From assembly GCA_937892255.1 (NCBI GenBank), contig CALAUL010000006.1, positions 1-64,000 on the forward strand: a stretch of DNA of 64,000 nt. Reading direction: 5' to 3'. A model generated the notes under the pieces. The model was not told the DNA's origin. It ran no database searches and was given only the letters and a program-made list of their open reading frames with translations. Shown here piece after piece: positions 54,245 through 61,435 of the stretch. Numbering within the stretch: position 1 is the stretch's first letter; every line of letters starts with the position of its first letter. This DNA comes from an uncultured Bacteroidales bacterium (GTDB lineage: Bacteria > Bacteroidota > Bacteroidia > Bacteroidales > Marinilabiliaceae). Both the position numbers and the translations under genes were made by a program.

Positions 54245-55329
54245 TGTATTTTACATTCCATTATTGAGTGTCCATGACCTAAGCCGTCGTGTATGGCTAC
54301 CACCTTCAGTCCGGCGGCATTGACGCATCGTTCCATGTCGGACGAGTGATACATCTTACTGTTGCCATTAGCGAGGGCTGTAAAATATATACTTGTGAGA
54401 GTCAAGCAATATGCTGCCGTCTCGTATTTCTGTCTGTCCCAAAATGTCTCCATTATATAGAGTGTCGTATCTGACGACATAGAGTACGCTGCACGTGTGA
54501 GAATGCTTGTCACCTCGCTTTCGGAGAAGCAGTCAAGGAACTGGCTCATCCATATAGCGTCAAACCCTGTCGGAAACGGCACATTGTCATCGAGGAGGTT
54601 GGCTCCATGTCCGAAGATTCGTTCTGCACCCTTTAGACCTTTGGTCTGACCGCGCATCATCTCGAGTTGCTGTGGGAGGTCCATGATAGTAACCTCAACA
54701 TTGTCATCATAGCCTACACACTGCAACGCCCAACGGCCTGTGTTTCCTCCCACATCGAGAAGCCTACGTGTAGTACGTGAACCCAAGACTATCGAAAGAG
54801 CTTCACTGAATGAGTTGTCGCTATAGAAATGGTCAAAGCCAAACCAACTTTTCTGAACCTGCTCGGGAAGTTGCGATAATCCTTCGTATATAGTAGACCA
54901 TGTACCGAATACTTTCAGCCCTTCCGGCTTGCCGTTGAGGAGTGACTCTTCAAGATTGAAGAGGCCAAGATAGTTGACATCGTGGTTGAAGTCCATGTTG
55001 GCTTTAACGAGTTTGTCGTTGAGCAAAAACCAACCGGCTTTCGAGAGCTTATAGTTGTCACCATCTACGTATACCGTACCTATTGACAACGAGGCTTCGA
55101 GAAGTACTTGTGCCGCATACTGACTTATTCGACATTGCTCTGCTACTTGATTATGCGTCAGACCTTCTCTGTTGTCGCTCAACAGTTTGAGTATGCCGAA
55201 CTTCACCATGAGACGCGACACCTGAAATACCATAGGCGCAAAAGCAATCTCGTGTGCCAAGCGTTGTGCTTCTAAAGCAGTAGTTTTGTCGGTTGTATAC
55301 CTATCTTCAAGCTCTTTAAAGAGTTTCAT
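54241..55329 (-). CDS. SAM-dependent O-methyltransferase-like protein
   Basis: A 362-residue class I methyltransferase with an N-terminal winged-helix dimerisation domain (about 20-110, FGILKLLSD and TVYVDGDNYKLS) and a Rossmann C-domain: the SAM motif LLDVGGNTGRWALQ, then VTIMDLP and FDAIWMSQFLDCF. The plan is that of small-molecule O-methyltransferases. In Bacteroidota aryl-polyene/flexirubin clusters such an enzyme methylates the aryl head group. It heads the four-gene set that ends in the ketosynthase. Confidence 0.8.
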   Translation of the reverse strand: MKLFKELEDRYTTDKTTALEAQRLAHEIAFAPMVFQVSRLMVKFGILKLLSDNREGLTHNQVAEQCRISQYAAQVLLEASLSIGTVYVDGDNYKLSKAGWFLLNDKLVKANMDFNHDVNYLGLFNLEESLLNGKPEGLKVFGTWSTIYEGLSQLPEQVQKSWFGFDHFYSDNSFSEALSIVLGSRTTRRLLDVGGNTGRWALQCVGYDDNVEVTIMDLPQQLEMMRGQTKGLKGAERIFGHGANLLDDNVPFPTGFDAIWMSQFLDCFSESEVTSILTRAAYSMSSDTTLYIMETFWDRQKYETAAYCLTLTSIYFTALANGNSKMYHSSDMERCVNAAGLKVVAIHDGLGHGHSIMECKIQ

Positions 55330-55369
55330 AGTCGATTGTTGTTACGTTAAGTGTATAATCTCGACAAAG

Positions 55370-56431
55370 TTAGTGTTTCTTTTCGAATATATCTAATTCC
55401 GACCCATCTATATTGTAGTGATTGACAAGTGTCAAACCCTCAGGCAAATAGGGTGCCTTTACTCCTGCGTTGAGGACAATAGGTCCGCGATAACGATAAA
55501 TGCGGTCCCACATGTCACTACCAATGAAGTGATTGAGCGTCACAGCACCTCCCTCTACTATGACGCTCTGAACCTCCATATCATACAGTGCATCGAGAAT
55601 ATGAGAGAGAGCGTTGTCGGAGAAGTCGATACGTTTATACACCTTCGAGGTGGTGCTATCATCTTTCGAGGCGTTGAGTATGAGTGTAGGCAAATCATCG
55701 GAAAGAAGTGTCGTGTTGTCTGACAGTCGCAGATGTGGGTCGATGACGACACGCAGAGGTTGGTTGCCTTGCCATAGTCGCAGAGTGAGAGACGGGTTAT
55801 CGAGCAGAGCTGTATTTACACCTATCATGATAGCAGACTCTGTGGAGCGTTGTTTGTGAACTATTCTGCGACATGCTTCGTTGGTGAGCCATGTCGGTCG
55901 GTTGGTTGCGTCACGTGGAGCATCGATATATCCGTCTGCCGACTCTGCCCACTTGAGAATGATATAGGGACGATGTTGCTCATGATACGTAAAGAACCGT
56001 CTGTTGATATGTCGGCATTGGCTCTCGAGAACGCCTGTCGTGACGTCTATGCCTGCCTTGCGCATCATGTCGATACCTCTGCCCGAGACTTCGGAGAAAG
56101 TATCTACACAGCCAACTACTACACGAGGTATATGATTGTCGATGATGAGCTTTGCGCACGGAGGAGTGCGTCCCCAGTGAGCACACGGCTCAAGATTGAC
56201 GTACAACGTGCTACGAGATAGCAACTCTTTGTCTGCAACACTTGCTACAGCATTAACTTCGGCGTGCGGAGTACCTGCTTTGCGATGATAGCCTTCGCCT
56301 ATAATCTTGCCCTCGCAGACTATGACACTGCCAACCATGGGGTTAGGATAAGTGTCGCCTTCTGCCATCTGTGCCAATTCGAGACACCTCTGCATATACA
56401 TCTCATCGATGTTTCTCTGTTCGTTGCTCAT
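55370..56431 (-). CDS. ribD: Bifunctional riboflavin deaminase/reductase
   Basis: A 353-residue enzyme for steps two and three of riboflavin synthesis. The N-terminal deaminase domain has the zinc site His56-Ala-Glu58 with Cys83 and Cys92 in NLEPCAHWGRTPPC; the C-terminal reductase domain starts near 150 (RPYIILKWAESADGYI) and contains VIVEGGAVTLNHF. All motifs are present. Between it and ribF lie four polyketide-type genes. The 258-base gap after its start (56432-56689) shows only a repeated TTGGCGAAGA and the promoter of the next gene. Confidence 0.95.
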   Translation of the reverse strand: MSNEQRNIDEMYMQRCLELAQMAEGDTYPNPMVGSVIVCEGKIIGEGYHRKAGTPHAEVNAVASVADKELLSRSTLYVNLEPCAHWGRTPPCAKLIIDNHIPRVVVGCVDTFSEVSGRGIDMMRKAGIDVTTGVLESQCRHINRRFFTYHEQHRPYIILKWAESADGYIDAPRDATNRPTWLTNEACRRIVHKQRSTESAIMIGVNTALLDNPSLTLRLWQGNQPLRVVIDPHLRLSDNTTLLSDDLPTLILNASKDDSTTSKVYKRIDFSDNALSHILDALYDMEVQSVIVEGGAVTLNHFIGSDMWDRIYRYRGPIVLNAGVKAPYLPEGLTLVNHYNIDGSELDIFEKKH

Positions 56432-56661
56432 CTCTTACATTATTTGTTGGCGAAGATAACGTTTTTTTATCAGAGAGAGCCTTGCCTCATAGTATTTGCT
56501 TGGCGAAGAACTTTACGCAGAAGATGGCCTCATGACACCTCGACAAGATAAATATAACATATCACATCGGACGACGTAGAAGGCACATACCGATACGAAC
56601 ACTTTTTGTTCGACACGGAGAATGCCTATAACACTCAAAGTGCAAAATGAATATAAAATAC

Positions 56662-56669
56662 TATATTTG
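56662..56669 (+). promoter_or_regulatory. -7 box TATATTTG ahead of the first BspA-like gene
   Basis: A perfect TAnnTTTG element ending 20 bases before the ATG at 56690. No clear -33 TTTG is present. Confidence 0.45.
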
Positions 56670-56689
56670 GAGCAAGAAAGGATTAATAT

Positions 56690-57571
56690 ATGAATAAACC
56701 AAAACTGATATTATCAACATTATGCATAGTAATGACCCTCTGTGCATGTTCGGAACTATTCGGAGATTCGCTAAGCTATAAGATAAACTATGACCGCAAA
56801 TGTGCAAAAGTCAAACGTGGTTGGTATACGGGCGATGTAGTGATACCCGAGAAAATAGAGAGCGAAGGAAACATCTACCCTGTCAACGAATTAGAACTCA
56901 TAGCATTCTTTGGCTGTCATGAACTTACAAGCATCAGACTGCCCAAGTCTATCAATGTAATAGGACCTCACGCCTTTGATGGCTGTGTAGAACTCACAGA
57001 GGTCAAGATCCCTTGTCGCATAACGATATTGGAAGAAGGCATATTCAACGGGTGCAGCAAGCTCAAAGAAGTGACTTTACCCGAACGTATACAAAGGATA
57101 GAAGCGTTTGCCTTCAACTCGTGTGAGAGTCTGACAAACATAAACATTCCCGACCATGTAAACTACATAGGCAATCATGCCTTCGGCTGTTGTAAATCAC
57201 TTACACAGATAAGCATGTCGGACAATGTAGAGACTCTCGGACAACGAGTATTCAACAAATGTAGCTCACTTAAAAGCATACGAATATCTAACGCCATCAC
57301 CTGCATAGAAAGAGGTGCCTTCAACGGCTGCGAAGCTCTCGAAGCTATAACATTGCCATCAGGCGTTGACTCTTTGGCCGCCTTTGCTCTCACCAACTGC
57401 AAAGCCCTTAAGAGCATCACCATGAAGAGCCTTACTCCGCCACGTCTGACGGAAGAGACTTTCGACTCGCTGACATACAACGCTACACTCTACGTGCCAC
57501 GCGAGAGCATTGAGCTATACCGCAAGTCGGACATTTGGAATGCCTTCAAAGAGATAAAAAGCATAGATTGA
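56690..57571 (+). CDS. BspA-like leucine-rich-repeat lipoprotein (first)
   Basis: A 293-residue surface lipoprotein: lipobox LCAC with Cys20, then a short N-domain and about eight LRR_5 repeats of 22-24 residues from residue 65, each built on an AF-x-GC-x-x-L pattern (HAFDGCVELTEVKIP, GAFNGCEALEAITLP). It ends with a SLTPPRLTEETF segment and a capped tail that is standard for the family. BspA proteins of Bacteroidales bind fibronectin, host cells or other bacteria. A second such gene follows 158 bases later. Confidence 0.88.
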   Translation: MNKPKLILSTLCIVMTLCACSELFGDSLSYKINYDRKCAKVKRGWYTGDVVIPEKIESEGNIYPVNELELIAFFGCHELTSIRLPKSINVIGPHAFDGCVELTEVKIPCRITILEEGIFNGCSKLKEVTLPERIQRIEAFAFNSCESLTNINIPDHVNYIGNHAFGCCKSLTQISMSDNVETLGQRVFNKCSSLKSIRISNAITCIERGAFNGCEALEAITLPSGVDSLAAFALTNCKALKSITMKSLTPPRLTEETFDSLTYNATLYVPRESIELYRKSDIWNAFKEIKSID

Positions 57572-57729
57572 TATTTTTTCCCTTGCACAACGTGTCATAT
57601 TGTAAGTGAAAGAAAATCATAACGCAAAGCAATCTTTTGCGTACAATAAATTGCGTATTGACCGTGTGACTTAGAGACACATGACGTTAATGCTCCGGAT
57701 ATAGTGTATAACTCTCAAACTAAGCCGTC

Positions 57730-58722
57730 ATGAACAGATCAATAGTAATATTGTGCGCACCCGTTCTATTTGCCGGATGTGCCGTAGAGACACCCGACAA
57801 CATCAACTTTGCCTTTGATGACGACACACGTACTGCTACCATCACCGGCTACTACTACGGAGATACAGTCATTGTGCCCGAAGCTCTCTCTAATATGGTA
57901 TCAGAATATAGAGTGACAAGCATAGCTCCGGACGCCTTTACAGGCTGTGACAGCCTGCGTTATGTAGTACTGCCCGACGGTCTTGTGAATATATCTGAAA
58001 GAGCATTTTTCAACTGCACACAACTCGACTACATCAAGATACCCAAAAGCGTACAAAGCATAGGAGCCAACGCCTTTAGAGGTTGTAAGATATTCAACGA
58101 CTCAAACCGTTGGACCGACAACGCTCTCTATATCGACAATTGGCTAATACGCATAAAAGTCGACACATCATACTACACTATAGCCGACACCATAGAACAT
58201 ATAGCCGATGGAGCTTTCAGCGGCTATCAATCCGACAACCCTCTGACAGATGTCTATGTTAGCAATGTCAACACACACTACACCTCCGAGTGCGGAATAC
58301 TCTTCAACAAAGAGAAGAGCAAACTGATATGCTATCCACGACTGAAAGCCGACACAGCCTACACAATACCCGAGAGTGTCACGACAATAGGTGCAGTAGC
58401 CTTCATAGGTAACACCAGCCTTAAACACGTAAAGATAAACCCCAACGTTACATCGATAGGAATATCAGCCTTCAGAGGTTGCAACGCACTGAAACAAGTG
58501 ACATTGCCCGCAAATGTGACGATGATAGACGACAAAGCATTCTCGTGGTGTAGCAGTCTCGAACAGGTGACGTCTCTCAACCCCGAACCACCGCGTATGG
58601 GTGAGATAGTCTTTGACGGAGTAAGCTCCGACATACCACTGTATGTTCCCAAAGAGAGCGTACTACTCTACAGTCAACACGAACAATGGAGCTACTTCCA
58701 CAATATAATAGCTATAGAATAA
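57730..58722 (+). CDS. BspA-like leucine-rich-repeat lipoprotein (second)
   Basis: A 330-residue paralogue with lipobox FAGC (Cys17). It has LRR_5 repeats in two blocks (about 60-120 and 190-290) separated by a non-repeat insert (about 120-190), and the same C-terminal tail (LNPEPPRMGEIVFDG, then LYVPKESVLLY). It is probably surface-exposed like its neighbour and derived from it by duplication. The preceding 158 bases hold no strong promoter or terminator, so co-transcription is possible. Confidence 0.88.
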   Translation: MNRSIVILCAPVLFAGCAVETPDNINFAFDDDTRTATITGYYYGDTVIVPEALSNMVSEYRVTSIAPDAFTGCDSLRYVVLPDGLVNISERAFFNCTQLDYIKIPKSVQSIGANAFRGCKIFNDSNRWTDNALYIDNWLIRIKVDTSYYTIADTIEHIADGAFSGYQSDNPLTDVYVSNVNTHYTSECGILFNKEKSKLICYPRLKADTAYTIPESVTTIGAVAFIGNTSLKHVKINPNVTSIGISAFRGCNALKQVTLPANVTMIDDKAFSWCSSLEQVTSLNPEPPRMGEIVFDGVSSDIPLYVPKESVLLYSQHEQWSYFHNIIAIE

Positions 58723-58742
58723 GACAATACACACGATACGAC

Positions 58743-58776
58743 GAAAGGTTGTCAGCAAACACGCAGACAACCTTTC
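58743..58776 (+). terminator. Hairpin after the second BspA-like gene
   Basis: GAAAGGTTGTC (58743-58753) pairs perfectly with GACAACCTTTC (58766-58776) round a 12-base loop. There is no T-run, so it may need another factor or act as a stability element. Confidence 0.55.
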
Positions 58777-58836
58777 ATCATGCAATACACATAATATATT
58801 ACCTACATCACCTCAAAGCAATTGCATAAAGTTGAC

Positions 58837-58844
58837 TACATTTG
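58837..58844 (+). promoter_or_regulatory. -7 box TACATTTG ahead of prmC
   Basis: TACATTTG matches TAnnTTTG and would start transcription near 58851, about 16 bases before the ATG chosen for prmC. The -33 box is weak. Confidence 0.4.
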
Positions 58845-58866
58845 CAACAAAATAACGTATGAGCCA

Positions 58867-59721
58867 ATGACCACCATAGCACAACTACGCAACGAGATAA
58901 AGGCAACAATAGCCGAGACACTGACCGAAGAGACGTCGACCCTCGCACGCGACCTCATCTGCGATACACTCGACATGTCTCTGACCCAACTGCTGATGCA
59001 CTCCGACGACACACTATCTGACGAGACAGTTCAAGAGATACGTCACAAAGCCTTACGCATAAGAGAGAACGAACCGCTGCAATACGTGACAGGCAAAGCC
59101 TATTTCGGAGGACGTATCTTCGAAGTGAACACCTCAACCCTCATACCGCGACCGGAAACCGAACAACTTACATCACTCATCTGCCAAGCTACTCCCACCG
59201 ACACACCACAACGAATACTCGACATAGGTACAGGCTCGGGTTGCATAGCCATAACCCTTAAATGCAACATGCCACACTCCACACTCCACGCCATAGACAT
59301 CTCCGAAAAGGCACTGCAACAAGCCTCCGCCAATGCCCTTCGACATAAAGCTGACATCACCTTCGAGAGGTGCGACATACTCAACGACACACCCTCCGCC
59401 GAAAACTTTGACATAGTGGTAAGCAATCCTCCATATATATGCGAAAGCGAACGCACAAGCATGGCTGACAACGTCCTGCTGCACGAACCACACACAGCAC
59501 TCTTCGTCCCCGACAACGACCCACTCCTCTTCTACCGACGTATAGCCACGCTGTGCTTGGAAGAAAATCTGCTCAGAAAAGAAGGAACACTCTACTTCGA
59601 AATCAACGAAGCCTACGGCACACAAACCAAGCTACTGTTAGAAAACTTAGGCTATGCAGAGTGTCAGATACTCCACGACATATACGGTAAGGAGAGAATA
59701 GTAATTGCTAAAAAGATTTAA
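58867..59721 (+). CDS. prmC: Release factor glutamine methyltransferase PrmC
   Basis: A 284-residue enzyme that methylates the GGQ glutamine of release factors RF1 and RF2. A helical N-domain binds the factor; the methyltransferase domain has the SAM motif ILDIGTGSGCIAI, and the substrate-binding NPPY is in VVSNPPYICES. The start at 58867 follows the -7 box; the ATG at 58822 lies upstream of it. Normal family length. Confidence 0.94.
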   Translation: MTTIAQLRNEIKATIAETLTEETSTLARDLICDTLDMSLTQLLMHSDDTLSDETVQEIRHKALRIRENEPLQYVTGKAYFGGRIFEVNTSTLIPRPETEQLTSLICQATPTDTPQRILDIGTGSGCIAITLKCNMPHSTLHAIDISEKALQQASANALRHKADITFERCDILNDTPSAENFDIVVSNPPYICESERTSMADNVLLHEPHTALFVPDNDPLLFYRRIATLCLEENLLRKEGTLYFEINEAYGTQTKLLLENLGYAECQILHDIYGKERIVIAKKI

Positions 59722-59807
59722 AAATAAATCCTTTTACACTCAAATACTTGCAATTGTAAAACTAACTCCCTATCTTGGGAAAGGCATTAACAATAAACAG
59801 ACTACAC

Positions 59808-60125
59808 ATGAAAGAATTTAATGACAACAACTTTAAGCAAGAGGTTATCGACACAGGCAGATTAGCCGTTGTTGACTTTTGGGCACCTTGGTGCGCACCT
59901 TGCAGAGCTCTTGCTCCGATATTCGAAGCAGTAGCAGCCGACTATGACGGCAGAGTGACAATGGGCAAGTTTAACGTTGACGCCGGAATCTCTATACCGG
60001 CCGAATATGGCATACGCAGCATACCGACAATACTATTCTTTAAGAATGGCGAGTTGATTGACAAACAGTTGGGTGCAGTTTCAAGAGAAGCATTGATTGA
60101 TAAAATAGAGAACTTGATGAAGTAA
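59808..60125 (+). CDS. trxA: Thioredoxin
   Basis: A 105-residue thioredoxin. The active site is Trp28-Cys29-Ala-Pro-Cys32 (WCAPC instead of the usual WCGPC, a variant with one substitution), and the cis-proline lies in RSIPTILFF. The start at 59808 gives the compact cytosolic form; the ATG at 59775 adds 11 residues without homology. A general protein disulfide reductant. Confidence 0.93.
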   Translation: MKEFNDNNFKQEVIDTGRLAVVDFWAPWCAPCRALAPIFEAVAADYDGRVTMGKFNVDAGISIPAEYGIRSIPTILFFKNGELIDKQLGAVSREALIDKIENLMK

Positions 60126-60188
60126 AGTGTGCCATTCGCAGAGGTGTAAAACGTTATGTTGATGAATATTACATATTGGTAGAAATGA

Positions 60189-60220
60189 TTTCAATACAAA
60201 CGAGATGTCTCCTACCTTTG
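60189..60220 (+). promoter_or_regulatory. Promoter of the small-RNA candidate
   Basis: TTTC (60189-60192), 20 bases, then TACCTTTG (60213-60220) fits the -33/-7 pattern with one -33 mismatch. No coding frame follows, but a hairpin and a terminator do. Bases 60126-60188 show nothing else. Confidence 0.5.
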
Positions 60221-60226
60221 TAATAC

Positions 60227-60345
60227 TGAAGAACGGACAATTTGTTTTTACGTATAGATTAAGTACGAACCAACGGGTTCGGTTTTGAAACTATCACCGA
60301 AAGAGGGTGAGCTACTATCATACGAGTGGTTCACCCTCTTTTTTT
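60227..60345 (+). ncRNA. Candidate small RNA of about 120 nt
   Basis: Between a promoter (60189-60220) and a strong terminator lies a stretch with no start codon in a useful frame. It holds a perfect hairpin CGAACC-AACG-GGTTCG (60266-60281) and ends with the terminator AAGAGGGTGA (60301-60310) / TCACCCTCTT (60331-60340) followed by further T. The unit resembles an intergenic sRNA. It lies 100 bases after trxA, so a long trailer of that gene is the alternative. Confidence 0.5.
60301..60345 (+). terminator. Intrinsic terminator of the small-RNA candidate
   Basis: A perfect ten-base stem (60301-60310 with 60331-60340) and a T-run to 60345. Downstream, 60346-60490 holds only a pyrimidine-rich stretch and an AACGCTTC/GAAGCGTT hairpin (60419-60448). 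Confidence 0.85.
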
Positions 60346-60490
60346 GCACCTCACTCCTCTATACCACAACACCTCACTCTACTTTACTATAACTCCACAC
60401 TTCCTTTTACCACACTACAACGCTTCATAAGCCAAGTAAAGAAGCGTTATCTGTCAGTATAAGCGAGCACATACGTCTCTCTAAATAACA

Positions 60491-60580
60491 CGTATTAGTA
60501 CAGATACAACATCCGTATTAGTACAGATACGATACCCGTATTAATAAGATACGGCTCCCGTATTAGTGCTAATACGGGAC
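60491..60580. repeat. Four 22-23 bp tandem repeats ending in a perfect hairpin
   Basis: Units start CGTATTA at 60491, 60514, 60537 and 60559. The first two differ only at a few positions near the end. The last unit forms the perfect hairpin CCCGTATTAG-TG-CTAATACGGG (60557-60578; arms given separately). There are no unique spacers, so this is not a CRISPR array. Confidence 0.7.
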
Positions 60581-60926
60581 ACTTTGCTTAGAGAAAAAGA
60601 GACACACAGCTACTGATAAACAACGTTGTGCTAACCAGAAAAACGATGTAGATAGACCCATAGGAAATTACCATGCCTCCGAGATATGCAGAGTGAAGAG
60701 TGATATTGAAGATCTATCGCCGAGGGGTGAGTTGCGTCCGGTGTCATACATCAAAGATGGCAGGCGGGGTATAGGATTCATTGCACAAGAGGTGCGTGAG
60801 GTATATCCGAAGTTAGTTAGGGAGGATGAAGATGGGATGTTGAGTCTTAACTACAACGGGTTGGTAGCTGTCCTCTACGCCGAAGTGCAAGAGCTAAGAA
60901 AAGTTTTGAGAGAAATTAAGGGGTAA
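60573..60926 (+). pseudogene. Remnant of a phage tail-fibre chaperone domain (peptidase S74 type)
   Basis: The frame is open from 60573. Residues encoded from 60693 (GTG) read like the end of an S74 intramolecular chaperone: ELRPVSYIKDGRRGIGFIAQ, then EVYPKLV, DEDGMLSLNYNGLVAVL and a closing helix. This domain normally sits at the C-terminus of tail fibres or spikes and cleaves itself after trimerisation. Here there is no fibre body before it, and the usual SDIRLK start is altered to SDIEDL. It is most simply a leftover of a phage or tail-like gene beside the restriction system. A short expressed protein of 77 residues is possible but less likely. Confidence 0.6.
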
Positions 60927-60929
60927 TGT

Positions 60930-60970
60930 TTGTACTTTTCAATTTGGGATTTTGTACTTTTCAATTTGGG
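60930..60970. repeat. Direct repeat TTTGTACTTTTCAATTTGGG, two copies
   Basis: Copies at 60930-60949 and 60952-60970 (the second lacks one T). Their TTTGTAC start recurs at 60983, where it serves as the -33 box of the structured RNA, so they may be duplicated promoter or operator parts. Confidence 0.6.
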
Positions 60971-60978
60971 GTTTATCC

Positions 60979-61015
60979 AACGTTTGTACAAAACGTTACT
61001 TTTTATTTATATTTG
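60979..61015 (+). promoter_or_regulatory. Promoter with overlapping palindromic operator candidate
   Basis: TTTG (60983-60986), 21 bases, then TATATTTG (61008-61015) is a full match to the Bacteroidota -33/-7 promoter. The -33 box is within the imperfect palindrome AACGTTTGTACAAAACGTT (60979-60997), a plausible repressor site. Transcription would start near 61022. Confidence 0.65.
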
Positions 61016-61018
61016 CAA

Positions 61019-61367
61019 TGTCCTGTGCTAAGGCTCTACCTTCGGGTAAAGAATAAGAGATAGGACAAGACATATTAAAAGGCGTTTACTACGCTTTGGT
61101 TTTGACGGTTAGAAATCGTAGGAAAATTTCAAAACGCAAGTCAAAAAACAAAGCAACGGTGAATGCCCCTTAGTTGTGATATACACAACACTCATTGTGT
61201 CAAGGCCATTGGTGTACCCGTACGCCAATGGCAACTTTGGGCATTGTAGGGTTGTCGGTATACATACAGCGTGGGGCTCTCTCGTTGCTCGTTCCGACTT
61301 GCAAGGCCATTCCTACGAGCCTCTAACCGTGGAGCGAGCGACAGTGCAGGGCTTCACGTTTTTTTTT
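61019..61367 (+). ncRNA. Large structured RNA candidate ahead of the type III restriction-modification genes
   Basis: This is a promoter-to-terminator unit of about 345 nt. Helices seen: TGTCCT/AGGACA (61019-61024 / 61062-61067) enclosing a TACC-TTCG-GGTA tetraloop hairpin (61037-61048); GCGTTT/AAACGC (61082-61087 / 61132-61137) crossing GCTTTG..GAC with GTC..CAAAGC (61093-61106 / 61140-61154), which implies a pseudoknot or a switch; AATGCCC/GGGCATT (61162-61168 / 61239-61245) closing a junction with hairpins at 61173-61189 and 61205-61232 (13 base pairs); and a long terminator hairpin at 61270-61358 followed by nine T. It does not look like tmRNA, RNase P, SRP or 6S RNA. It may be a free RNA or an attenuating leader of mod. 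Confidence 0.6.
61270..61367 (+). terminator. Long terminator hairpin of the structured RNA
   Basis: 61270-61280 pairs with 61348-61358 and 61284-61295 (GTTGCTCGTTCC) with 61331-61342 (GGAGCGAGCGAC), using several G-U pairs. A run of nine T (61359-61367) follows. It lies 68 bases before mod; a further GGTTAT/ATAACC hairpin is at 61397-61416. Confidence 0.65.
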
Positions 61368-61435
61368 GTGTCTGTAGGTATGGTAGTTGTAATATAGGTT
61401 ATCGTAGCCCATAACCTCCTTTTGAATGGATTGCT

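Noticed and set aside
55850..56221. 123-codon plus-strand frame opposite ribD
   Set aside because: Antisense to the conserved deaminase domain; no signal or motif.
60491..60580. CRISPR array
   Set aside because: The units abut without unique spacers and no cas genes are near.
61019..61367. tmRNA, RNase P RNA, 6S or SRP RNA
   Set aside because: None of the conserved core sequences of these RNAs could be found, and no tRNA-like end is present.
61176..61397. 73-codon frame across the structured RNA
   Set aside because: It runs through the terminator stem and T-run, and its composition follows the helices; a non-coding RNA explains the block better.
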